Positions 1-8,338 of a stretch of DNA of 64,000 nt are shown here, piece after piece. A program made the position numbers and the translations under genes. Each line of letters begins with the position of its first letter. The stretch's first letter is position 1. Origin of the DNA: Candidatus Roslinia caecavium (GTDB lineage Bacteria > Bacillota > Clostridia > Monoglobales > Monoglobaceae); assembly GCA_904419955.1 (NCBI GenBank), contig CAJFTO010000002.1, forward strand, positions 124,001 through 188,000, given 5' to 3'. The notes below the pieces were generated by a model, which saw only the letters and a list, made by a program, of their open reading frames with translations, made no database searches and was not told the origin of the DNA.

Positions 1-164
1 ATCCTGGCGACGAATATCGAATCGACTATGTTATACAGCGCCTGTATGAGCATAGAGATCACCATCGGGATCGACATAGTCAGGAGCAGCTTATTGACCG
101 GCATGGTCCCCATTTTATTCTCCGTTGTTTGAACAGCTTTTTCCAACGTCTTATTACCTCCCAT
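1..164 (-). CDS. MATE family efflux transporter, N-terminal fragment
   Basis: Only the first ~54 codons lie in the window; the gene runs off the left edge. The translation has a short polar start, then a motif typical of MATE multidrug/Na+ antiporters: a start near MGTMPVNKLLLTMSIPMV followed by ISMLIQALYNIVDSIFV, the first membrane helix with the family's Ala-Leu-Tyr-Asn-x-Val-Asp. MATE proteins export cationic drugs or metabolites using Na+ or H+ gradients. Start is uncertain: ATG at 164, or TTG at 146, which has GGGAGG about ten bases upstream and is better placed. It is divergent from the ankyrin-GH43 gene. The family call is confident; the substrate cannot be told. Confidence 0.85.
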   Translation of the reverse strand, partial: MGGNKTLEKAVQTTENKMGTMPVNKLLLTMSIPMVISMLIQALYNIVDSIFVAR

Positions 165-175
165 TTTCTTTCTGT

Positions 176-216
176 TTTGATCTTAACCGTTTATATACTA
201 TCATAATTTGATCTTA
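176..216. repeat. Direct repeat TTTGATCTTA flanking the MATE -10 region
   Basis: The ten-base word TTTGATCTTA occurs at 176-185 and again at 207-216, 31 bases apart (about three helical turns). One copy lies in the promoter spacer and one just downstream of the -10 element. The position suits an operator for a regulator controlling the MATE gene, but no regulator gene is visible beside it. Confidence 0.35.
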
Positions 217-223
217 TGGTCAA
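195..223 (-). promoter_or_regulatory. Promoter of the MATE gene
   Basis: Read on the minus strand there is TTGACC, a 17-base spacer and TAGTAT, followed about 30 bases later by the start region of the MATE gene. Good fit to a sigma-A promoter, judged by eye. Confidence 0.6.
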
Positions 224-269
224 ACCTATATGCGCCGTGTTATATGTCAAAAAACTTCCCGGTTAGCGC

Positions 270-298
270 TTGATTTTTGTTATATTTTATTATAAATT
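270..298 (+). promoter_or_regulatory. Possible promoter of the ankyrin-GH43 gene
   Basis: TTGATT at 270-275 is followed by an AT-rich stretch; TAAATT lies 17 bases further on and ATAAAT 16. The stretch is so AT-rich that the exact -10 cannot be fixed. Confidence 0.35.
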
Positions 299-342
299 AT
301 ATATGTAAGCTAACTCTAAAACTTCCAAAGGAGAAAAATCAA

Positions 343-2322
343 ATGGAAAACAAACAAATCCTAAAACAATCCATTCTAAATAACGATCTGGCTCAAATCA
401 AAACTCTTCTGTGGCGCGAACCGAAACTCGTAAACGCGGAGGACGAGGACGGCGTGTCCATGTCCCTGCTGATCGCGCGCACAGGGGATATAGAGATGAT
501 AAAATATCTCGTGGAATACACGGTCGCGAGCTTTAATTTAGCCGGAAAAGACGGACGCACCTGCCTGCACGAGGCGGTCCTCTCAGGCAACCTCGAGGCC
601 GTTAAGTACTTCGTGGAAAGAGTCGGAATGTCTCCGGTAAAGGGCGATAAAAACCTCGTTACGCCGTATCAGCTCGCCTACGAAAATAACCTCGGCGACA
701 TTTTAGACTACTTTGAGGAAGTCGTAGGCGCAAAATATGAAGATATGTACCATAACCCCATCCGCACCGGTTTTTACGCGGATCCGTCTATAGTTCGGGT
801 AGGAGAGGACTATTATATGGTAAACTCGTCGTTCGTCTTCTTCCCCTGTATCCCGATCTCGCACTCTACGGACCTCGTTCACTGGAAAGTTATAGGTCAT
901 GCGATAACCAATCCGGAGTGGGCGTACATAGACGAGCTCGAGGGCGGCAGAGGCTACTGGGCGCCCGACATCTCATATAACGACGGCAAGTTCTACATAA
1001 CCGCGACGCTCAGGCTGAACGACGGCGGCGAAATGATCCGCCGCCAGATAGTTGTCTCCTCCGACAAGCCGGAGGGTCCGTACTCGAAACCCGCGTTCAT
1101 AGACGAGGACGGTATCGACCCCTCGATCTTCACCGACAGGGACGGCAGACGCTATATGCTGCTAAACCGCGGCGCGAGGATATTCGAGCTGAATCACGAA
1201 GCTACCGAAAAGATCGGCGAAGCGTCGCTGCTCTACTATGGATATAACAAGCGCGCGCCCGAGGGGCCGCATCTGCTGTATAAGGACGGCTACTACTACC
1301 TGTTCGAGGCCGAGGGCGGAACGGGGATATTCCACCAGATAACCGTTTCGCGTTCCAAAACGCTGATGGGCGTATACGAGCCTTGCCCGTACAACCCCAT
1401 AATGACCCAAAGGGATAGTCAGGAAGCGATACAGTGCTGCGGACACGGCAAGCCGGTCATGACCCAAAACGGCGACTGGTACATCGTCTTCCTGTGCAGC
1501 CGTTTCATCCGCGGCGAAAAGATAGACGGAACGCCCGAGGACTTCGGCCTGCTCGGCCGCGAGACCTGCCTCGAACCGATAACCTGGACTCCGGACGGCT
1601 GGCCTATTATAAACGGGAACAGAGGTCCGTCCGCGCTTCAGATAAAACCGAACCTGCCCGAGACCGCATCGGAGGAATCCTCCGACGGCTACTGGTTCGA
1701 CGACTTCGACGGCCAAACTCCCGAAAACGGCGAAAACGCGCTCAGCGGTATGCGCCCCGACTGGATAACGTCCCGCACTCCCGAGCCGGGATCGTTCGCT
1801 CTAAGCGGCGGCAAGCTAAAGATCAAAGGCTCTAAGTATCCGCTCAGTTCGACCGACGCTAAGGGCATGGTCGTTCGCAGACAGGAGAACTTCGACTTCG
1901 ACGTAACCGTCAAAATGCCGGCGCCGAAATTTACGGACGCGTCCCAAAACGCCGGGATAACCGGTTACTACGACGAGAACACCTACTTTACCTACGGCGT
2001 ATACAAGACCGAAAACGGCTATTCTCTAAAGCTCTTCGAGAAGATAGACGAGCTTGAAAAGTATACGTTCGAGGCGGATATAGCTGATACCGAAAATATC
2101 TATCTCAAGATATGCACTACCGGGCTCAAACGCCGGTTCCTCTACAGCATAGACGGCGAGAACTGGAACGAGCTGGGAACGGTAGAAAACCTCTACTACA
2201 TATGCAGTCAGGCGATAAACAAAGGCAAACGTTTTACCGGAGCTATGATAGGGCTCTACGCCTATGCCGGAGAAAACGAAGCCTGCGCCGAGTTCGACAG
2301 TTTTGAATACAGAGGATATTGA
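343..2322 (+). CDS. Cytoplasmic ankyrin-repeat / GH43 glycosidase fusion (beta-xylosidase or arabinofuranosidase type)
   Basis: A 659-residue protein without a signal peptide. Start at ATG 343 is set by AAAGGAG ten bases upstream; the frame is open further up but lacks a binding site there. Residues 1 to about 120 read as ankyrin repeats (DGVSMSLLIARTGDIEMIKY, DGRTCLHEAVLSGNLEAVKY). About 130 to 450 is a GH43 five-bladed propeller with the expected catalytic triad: Asp147 in ADPS (base), Asp259 in GIDPS (pKa modulator) and Glu307 in PEGPH (acid). The C-terminal ~180 residues look like the beta-sandwich found behind GH43 xylosidases. The family removes xylose or arabinose from oligosaccharides. 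Lack of export implies action on imported oligomers. The ankyrin front is unusual and may bind a partner protein. Exact substrate unknown. Confidence 0.88.
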   Translation: MENKQILKQSILNNDLAQIKTLLWREPKLVNAEDEDGVSMSLLIARTGDIEMIKYLVEYTVASFNLAGKDGRTCLHEAVLSGNLEAVKYFVERVGMSPVKGDKNLVTPYQLAYENNLGDILDYFEEVVGAKYEDMYHNPIRTGFYADPSIVRVGEDYYMVNSSFVFFPCIPISHSTDLVHWKVIGHAITNPEWAYIDELEGGRGYWAPDISYNDGKFYITATLRLNDGGEMIRRQIVVSSDKPEGPYSKPAFIDEDGIDPSIFTDRDGRRYMLLNRGARIFELNHEATEKIGEASLLYYGYNKRAPEGPHLLYKDGYYYLFEAEGGTGIFHQITVSRSKTLMGVYEPCPYNPIMTQRDSQEAIQCCGHGKPVMTQNGDWYIVFLCSRFIRGEKIDGTPEDFGLLGRETCLEPITWTPDGWPIINGNRGPSALQIKPNLPETASEESSDGYWFDDFDGQTPENGENALSGMRPDWITSRTPEPGSFALSGGKLKIKGSKYPLSSTDAKGMVVRRQENFDFDVTVKMPAPKFTDASQNAGITGYYDENTYFTYGVYKTENGYSLKLFEKIDELEKYTFEADIADTENIYLKICTTGLKRRFLYSIDGENWNELGTVENLYYICSQAINKGKRFTGAMIGLYAYAGENEACAEFDSFEYRGY

Positions 2323-2347
2323 TTCATAACGTTATTTAAAATATACA

Positions 2348-2379
2348 CCCCCGTTTGCATATCGCAAGCGGGGTTTTTT
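2348..2379 (+). terminator. Rho-independent terminator after the GH43 gene
   Basis: CCCCGTTTGC pairs with GCAAGCGGGG across a short AT loop and is followed by TTTTTT. It isolates the GH43 gene from the pectate lyase gene downstream. Confidence 0.88.
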
Positions 2380-2523
2380 GTTATCGCCAAAATATTGATC
2401 GAACCATTATTGCGTTGATTTTTAGGAAAGTTTAACAAAATAACCTTACTCTACCCGATTACAATATGTTATAATTATATAATAGGCTAATTGCAAAATA
2501 ACAATAGAATGGACGTGCGGATC

Positions 2524-5500
2524 ATGAAAAGAAAGAAACTTATCACTAAAATTCTAACGGCGCCTGCGCTCGCCTTGTGTTTGAGCGTCTCCAGCGTCGC
2601 CTCTGCCGAAGAACCGATCCTTGCGGTCTCCGATACGATCGAGCTGGCGGCGGCTTCGATACCCGCTTTTCCTGGCGCGGAGGGCGCAGGTATGCACGCG
2701 ACCGGCGGGCGCGGCGGCTCGGTGTATCATGTGACCAACCTAAACGACTCGGGAGCCGGTTCGCTCAGAGACGCGGTCTCATCCTCTAACCGCATAGTCG
2801 TGTTCGACGTTGCGGGCACGATAAGCTTAAAATCGGACATAAACTGCCAAAGCAACATCACGATCGCCGGACAGACCGCTCCGGGCGGAAAAGGAATAAC
2901 TCTAAAGGGCGGTAAATTCGGAATGGGCGGAGACAATATCATAGTAAGGTTTATCTCCTCGCGTCCCGGCGAGAAGGGAAGCGGCTCCGGCGATTACGAC
3001 GCGTGGGGCGGCTCGAAGGGCTCCAACTCGATAATCGACCACTGCTCTATCGGCTGGGCTAACGACGAGCAGTTCGGGCTGTATTCTCAGAACATGAACC
3101 AGACCGTTCAGTACTCGATAATAGGCCCGTCCAACTGCGTATCCTACCACTCGAAGGGCGCGCACGGCTTCGGCGCCATGTTCGGGAAAGGACAGAATTC
3201 CTGGCATCACAACCTCATATGCCACAGCCTTTCCAGAAACTTCAGGGGCAAGGTCGTGGGTACGAACTCGATGGATTTTGTAAACAACGTTATCTACGAC
3301 TGGGGCTACCAGACCGCGTACGGCACGCTTGGACATATCAACTACGTAAACAACACCCTCAAAGCCGGACCGTCCACAAAAGGCGGCTACCGCTTTATAA
3401 ACATCTCGAGCGGAACGGCGCCTGAGAACTACAGATTTTACATGACCGGAAACAGGATATTGAACCCGGACGGCTCGGAATACTCGTCCGCTATCAACTC
3501 CGACAACTGGAACGGCGGTATAAACTACGGAAGCGCCGGATATACGGAAGAAGACTACCGCTCCGACTCCCCGTTCTCCGTCTCGTCGTCCACGGGCGCC
3601 GACGTATCCGTAGCTTACGACGCGGAATCTGCCGAGGATTCGTATGAGAATGTGCTTAGCTACGCAGGCGCGGCGGCTTTCCCGGCGGACAACGACGGTT
3701 CCGCGTACTCGTTTGATGCGGATACCAGCCGAAACAAGATAGACGCTCAAGTTCTGTACGAGACCAGAACGGGAACCGGCTCGCTGACCGGCGGCCGCGA
3801 CTTTTCGACGGTCACCGACGACGCGGTATTGTCGGCGATAGATACGTATGGGATAAACTTCTGCGACTACGACGAATATTATCCCGAAGCCGTCCTGACT
3901 AAGGACATAATCGACAGCGACAACGACGGTATGCCGGACGAGTGGGAAGCGGCGAGAGGCCTCGATCCAAACGACGCGTCCGACGCTACCGGAGATTATC
4001 TGGGCGAGGGGTATAACAATATCGAATACTACATAAACGAGGACATGGATCTATCCGCGTTGACTTCTCCGAATATATACTACGCTAAAACGCCGGTACG
4101 CCTGACGTTTAACGTTACGAGTTCAAACGGAACTCCTATAGAGGGCGCCGAAATAACTATGGATTCATACTCGGTCGCGACCGATTCAAACGGCGCCGCT
4201 CATATAGACGTTATAGCCGGCGATTATACGTATACGATAAGAAAACAGGGCTACTCCACTCAGCGCGACGTAGCCGTCAGCGTTGAAGATACAACCGCGC
4301 AGACAATAAACATTACAATGCAGGAGTCCGATTCATATTCGGTAAACGCAGTGACGAAAACGGCGGACGGCGCTATAATCCGACCCGAAGAGACCGTGGC
4401 GGAATATAAATTCGCCGAGACGAGCGATTACAGTTTCAATTTAGACGACGGCTACAAGGAGGATATAACGTTCGACGGCAAGGTCTACGAAATGGACTTC
4501 GACGCGAGCGATACGACCAAATTCACGGTCGAGGACGATACCCTCCTGACGCTGATATTTAAAGAGAAGGTAACGCCGGGCGAGGGCGATACGCCTATCT
4601 ACTCGACCAACCTCGGTCCCAACGGATACAGTTCGGCGGACGAAAACCACGGCTATACGCCGAGCGAGAACGCGAGCGTTTCGGAATATATTTCAGACGG
4701 CTCTAAATATTCCGTATACCGACTCGGCGAGGACAGCGTAACAAGGACTCTAAACGGCTCCTACAGCGACATGGTCATAGAATTCGACATGATCTATACC
4801 GGCGATACGTCGACTTCGGTCGGCGGCGACGTTGTAGGACTTACCGTATACAACGGAAACAATCAGGGCACGACCGCGGGTATCCGCTTCACCGGTTCGC
4901 TGACTCCTCAGATCTGCGCTTTCGCGGGCGGCAGCAATTACCAGACCTCGACAAGCGTAAGCTCCGGGACAAAGCTCCACTACGTACTAAACTACAGCGG
5001 CGGAACTCTGACCATGTCGGTCGCGAACGCGGACACCGGCGAGATCTTGACCGACGACCTCGTCTGCGGAATGAGAAACAGCGTCGGAACGGCGGAGCGC
5101 CCGATAGACAGGATCGCGTTCAACCGCGGCAACGGCTCGGGGACCACGCCGATAGGCCTGTCCAACGTCAAGATATATCAGATAGGCGGACCCACGGAAG
5201 CCGTTTATCCGTATTCTTCGCACGCGGCGGCGGCGATAGGCGGCGAAACGAAATTTGCGCCGCGCTCGTTTAAGCATCTTACGGACGCCGGGAATATAAA
5301 GATAGATCTGTCAGGCGCTCTGACCTACGCCGTCAAAAATCAGGACGGAACGGAATACGCCGGAAACGAAGTATCGATCGGAAACGACGGCGTCGTAACG
5401 GTATCCGAAGACGCGGCAAAAAGCTATTACCGGCTCGACTATATCTATAACGGGAAAACGGTGAACACGCTCGACTTCAGAACGGCGGATTCTGAGTACG

Positions 5501-6951
5501 GAACCTTCTACAGCTCGGCCGAGAACGGGAAACTCGACGACTTCGTATGCGGCGGCGGAACCGACGCCATGGTCTCCTTCTCGAAGAGCGGCTGGACGCT
5601 GAATCAGACGAACAGCATCGACGGCGCGGAAATGTACCGAGACTTCAATCCCGTCTACGGCGGAACCGCGGAGCTGAGCTTTGACTTTAAGATGGGCGCG
5701 CAAAGAGCGGACGGCGGCGCCGGCGATTATTATAAAAACTACAGCTTTGAGATCCAGTTCCTGGACGCGGAATACGACTCTGAAGGCAACGCGATAAACG
5801 TACTCGGCGGAAAAGAGGATTTAAGCGGCGACAACATCCTGTTCGCTCTGTCAAAGGTCTATTCAACGACGGAGAGAGAAGAAGTTCAATATTACTCCCG
5901 CGGCGCCGACAAGACCTATCTCAGCGACACCGGAACGCTTATCGGCGAATCCACCAGGCTGCATATTACCAATACTACTACGTGGAGTATAAAAGTTACC
6001 TTTGACTTCGACAACCAAACCGCCGATATGACCATTCTCGACAGCGACGGAAACGGCTATGCATACTCGGATATTGAAATCGACGCCGACAGTTTCAAGA
6101 CGCTGCGCGTAGTATCCAAAGTAGACGGAGTTAACGCCGTCACCTGGAAGCCCGTTATTACCAACCTTACATATTCCTCAACCGCATACTCGCCCGCGGA
6201 GCCGACCGAGATCGGCGCTTACGGCCAGAGCGGAACGGCGTACGTAAGCGTTGAAGCGCCCGACAACGGCGGCGCCGATATAACCGAGTACGTAGTAAGC
6301 TGCGAGGATCCGACGGGAAACGTTACGACCTATTCGGGAGCGACGTCTCCGGTAGCGATAACCGGGGTAACCGAGGGAACCTACAACTTTAAAGCGAGCG
6401 TTAAAAATGCGGTCGGCGAGAGTAATCTGAGCGACGCGTCCGCTTCCCTGACGTTCAGCGGTATAAATATACTCCACTCCGAACACGGAAGCGTAACGAC
6501 CGCGAGCGCGCTCGGCGCCGAAGGCGAAGAAGTCAAATTGTCTGTAGATCCGGATCCGGGATATATGCTCGATACTCTTACGATAACCGACGCCGGAGGC
6601 GGCGAGATCGACTACGACGGGATACAATCGATATTTACGATGCCGGGTCAAGCGGTAAACATAACCGCGACGTTTACCGAAGCGCCTATTCCGGAGGGTT
6701 TCTCATCGCTTGGCGAAGATCAGATCTCCGCGCTGTCGTCTAAAGACGCGACGCTCTATATCGCGGTATACGACGCTCAAAACTGCCTTGAAAACCTGAC
6801 CGAACAGCGGCTTACCGCAAACGAAGCGTACATATTCGCTCTGCCCCAGGCGCCCGAAAACGGAAGCGTTAACGCGTATATCTGGGACGGCGAGACCTAC
6901 GAACCTCTATACGACGATCTCAGCGCGGCTTTAGAGCAAGGGATAGAATAA
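2524..6951 (+). CDS. Secreted multidomain pectate lyase (PL1)
   Basis: About 1475 residues from ATG 2524, where the product begins MKRKKLITKILTAPAL and ends its signal peptide near SVASA. An ATG at 2491 is in frame but gives a poor N-terminus. Residues about 45-400 are a PL1 parallel beta-helix (FPGAEGAGMHATGGRGG, DHCSIGW, NFRGKV), which cleaves pectate by beta-elimination. Then a Ca-binding-like SDNDGMPDEW segment near 470, a carboxypeptidase-regulatory-like sandwich (about 515-600), two laminin-G/CBM-like regions (about 690-890 and 990-1215), an Fn3 domain (about 1222-1310), a divergent InlB-type repeat (about 1315-1385) and a terminal module with YIWDGETYEPL. No SLH or sortase signal was seen, so it is released or held by its binding modules. 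Enzyme class is sure; the accessory domain names are approximate. Confidence 0.9.
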   Translation: MKRKKLITKILTAPALALCLSVSSVASAEEPILAVSDTIELAAASIPAFPGAEGAGMHATGGRGGSVYHVTNLNDSGAGSLRDAVSSSNRIVVFDVAGTISLKSDINCQSNITIAGQTAPGGKGITLKGGKFGMGGDNIIVRFISSRPGEKGSGSGDYDAWGGSKGSNSIIDHCSIGWANDEQFGLYSQNMNQTVQYSIIGPSNCVSYHSKGAHGFGAMFGKGQNSWHHNLICHSLSRNFRGKVVGTNSMDFVNNVIYDWGYQTAYGTLGHINYVNNTLKAGPSTKGGYRFINISSGTAPENYRFYMTGNRILNPDGSEYSSAINSDNWNGGINYGSAGYTEEDYRSDSPFSVSSSTGADVSVAYDAESAEDSYENVLSYAGAAAFPADNDGSAYSFDADTSRNKIDAQVLYETRTGTGSLTGGRDFSTVTDDAVLSAIDTYGINFCDYDEYYPEAVLTKDIIDSDNDGMPDEWEAARGLDPNDASDATGDYLGEGYNNIEYYINEDMDLSALTSPNIYYAKTPVRLTFNVTSSNGTPIEGAEITMDSYSVATDSNGAAHIDVIAGDYTYTIRKQGYSTQRDVAVSVEDTTAQTINITMQESDSYSVNAVTKTADGAIIRPEETVAEYKFAETSDYSFNLDDGYKEDITFDGKVYEMDFDASDTTKFTVEDDTLLTLIFKEKVTPGEGDTPIYSTNLGPNGYSSADENHGYTPSENASVSEYISDGSKYSVYRLGEDSVTRTLNGSYSDMVIEFDMIYTGDTSTSVGGDVVGLTVYNGNNQGTTAGIRFTGSLTPQICAFAGGSNYQTSTSVSSGTKLHYVLNYSGGTLTMSVANADTGEILTDDLVCGMRNSVGTAERPIDRIAFNRGNGSGTTPIGLSNVKIYQIGGPTEAVYPYSSHAAAAIGGETKFAPRSFKHLTDAGNIKIDLSGALTYAVKNQDGTEYAGNEVSIGNDGVVTVSEDAAKSYYRLDYIYNGKTVNTLDFRTADSEYGTFYSSAENGKLDDFVCGGGTDAMVSFSKSGWTLNQTNSIDGAEMYRDFNPVYGGTAELSFDFKMGAQRADGGAGDYYKNYSFEIQFLDAEYDSEGNAINVLGGKEDLSGDNILFALSKVYSTTEREEVQYYSRGADKTYLSDTGTLIGESTRLHITNTTTWSIKVTFDFDNQTADMTILDSDGNGYAYSDIEIDADSFKTLRVVSKVDGVNAVTWKPVITNLTYSSTAYSPAEPTEIGAYGQSGTAYVSVEAPDNGGADITEYVVSCEDPTGNVTTYSGATSPVAITGVTEGTYNFKASVKNAVGESNLSDASASLTFSGINILHSEHGSVTTASALGAEGEEVKLSVDPDPGYMLDTLTITDAGGGEIDYDGIQSIFTMPGQAVNITATFTEAPIPEGFSSLGEDQISALSSKDATLYIAVYDAQNCLENLTEQRLTANEAYIFALPQAPENGSVNAYIWDGETYEPLYDDLSAALEQGIE

Positions 6952-6979
6952 CGACCGCCTTTAAAAGGACTGAAAATTT

Positions 6980-7339
6980 ATGCAGACTATCGACCAAGCT
7001 TTAGACAAATTGGAGCATTCATCATTTAGAAGCTCGTTTCGTTTAAAGGAAAAAGATAAGAAATACATCCGGGAAAAGGGGCTGAGCGTTATCCGCGGCC
7101 ACGCCGAAGACTTCATAAGCGCCCGCCTCGCCCCGGCATATATACCGAACGACGGCAAGCAAACCCCGATGCGAGGCCATCCGGTCTTTATTGCTCAGCA
7201 CGCGACAGCCTGTTGTTGTCGCAAGTGCCTTAACAAATGGTACAAAGTACCGATGGGCGTCGAGCTTTCAAAGGAGCGACAGGAGAAAATAGTCAACCTG
7301 ATCATGGGCTGGATAGACCGCCAGCTTAAAACAGAATAA
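6980..7339 (+). CDS. DUF4186 family protein
   Basis: 119 residues with the DUF4186 signature: FRSSFRLKEKDKKYIREKG, then a run on PNDGKQTPMRGHPVFIAQHA and a CCCRKCLNKWY cysteine cluster. The family is small, conserved and of unknown function; the ATACCCRKC cysteines could hold a metal (inference). It lies 28 bases behind the pectate lyase gene with AAAGGA as binding site, so it may be cotranscribed. No link to pectin use is evident. Confidence 0.8.
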   Translation: MQTIDQALDKLEHSSFRSSFRLKEKDKKYIREKGLSVIRGHAEDFISARLAPAYIPNDGKQTPMRGHPVFIAQHATACCCRKCLNKWYKVPMGVELSKERQEKIVNLIMGWIDRQLKTE

Positions 7340-7343
7340 CGCA

Positions 7344-7377
7344 GGGCGGCGCAGTATTCGCGCCGCCCAAACTTTTT
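7344..7377 (+). terminator. Terminator after the DUF4186 gene
   Basis: GGGCGGCGC and GCGCCGCCC form a nine-base perfect stem with a seven-base loop, followed by AAACTTTTT. A near copy of the whole element lies at 8307-8338. Confidence 0.75.
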
Positions 7378-7437
7378 AAAATATATACTTAGATTTCCGA
7401 TGTAACAGCCCGTCGGTAGATCTCCGCCTCTGTCCGA

Positions 7438-8148
7438 TCACTCGCCGAACAGTTCCGCGTTCTCTTCTTTGATACGCTGGCGTTCGGCCGCCTGCTCCTC
7501 CCTGATATTCGGATTCTGCTCATATAGATCTTCTATTAATCCGGGCAGCTCGTCCAGATCCACCGTCTTATTTTCGAACTCGCAGACCGCCGTCCCGTCT
7601 CCCTGCGGTATGTATTTCGCCTGCTCGATAGCGGAGAGAACGTAGTAATCCTCATTAGTTCTATGTCCGCTGTCGTCGCGTTTTAAAAATAACAGCGATT
7701 GCTCGCCCACGGTAAAGTCGGGCGTCCACTCGTCAAGACTTATTGTGTATTCGTCCTCGCCTTTATTAATTCTGAGCGTAATCTGATCTCCGATCGACGG
7801 CTCGCCGAATAATACCTCGTCTACGTCTATCACAATATCTGTTTGAAGTATGCCGCTGCTTATCTCGGGCGCGGTCCACTTACTCTCTAAAATCTCATCG
7901 ACCGTGCCTATAATTATAAGTTCTGAATTTAAAATCACATCGTTTATATCGCGCATTGGCAGAAGTCCGCTTCAAGCTATTATCTCTTTATCCGTATTTT
8001 GTATTTTATCGCTTACGTCGGTAGTCATTATTGGGGTTTCGGCATTGAATAAGCTGACCGGAAACCCGGTTCGGTAACAGATACACACGACCGCCGCAGC
8101 GCACAATATCAATGTTGTCGATACCAATATTTTTTTTCTCATATTCAT
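7438..8148 (-). pseudogene. Exported protein gene interrupted by an in-frame TGA
   Basis: On the minus strand GAGGGGCGG precedes ATG 8148 and opens a frame MNMRKKILVSTTLILCAAAV with a hydrophobic export signal. After 58 codons it meets TGA at 7974-7972. The same frame then continues without any other stop for 178 codons (ATG at 7956, then INSELIIIGTVDEI-like sequence) to a stop at 7438. The internal ATG has no binding site. The simplest reading is one secreted or membrane-anchored protein of about 236 residues broken by a nonsense change. The downstream part has alternating beta strands and an acidic, Glu/Gln-rich tail; I do not recognise the family. TGA is used as a normal stop elsewhere here (2320-2322), so recoding as an amino acid is not indicated. 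A base-calling error is possible. Confidence 0.65.
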
Positions 8149-8306
8149 CCGCCCCTCTTGTCTTTGAAGCCTCGAATAAAAAACTGACTTTTTGTTTTAT
8201 TATAACATATCAATTGTAAGCAATCAATGAATTATCAGAAAAATAATCACATTAATAAAATACAAGAAATCCAATTCATGATACAAACCAATAAAAATAT
8301 CTGCAA

Positions 8307-8338
8307 GGGCGACGCAATTTTCGCGCCGCCCAAACTTT
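8307..8338 (-). terminator. Terminator after the ABC-F gene (copy of the 7344 hairpin)
   Basis: Read on the minus strand, GGGCGGCGC pairs with GCGTCGCCC with one mismatch, directly overlapping the end of the ABC-F gene, with ATATTTTTATT a little further on. In the plus direction the hairpin is followed by AAACTTTTT, so it may work both ways. Confidence 0.6.

Noticed and set aside
2902-3750. Open frame of 282 codons opposite the pectate lyase
   Set aside because: Antisense shadow of a clear PL1 domain, with no binding site or domain.
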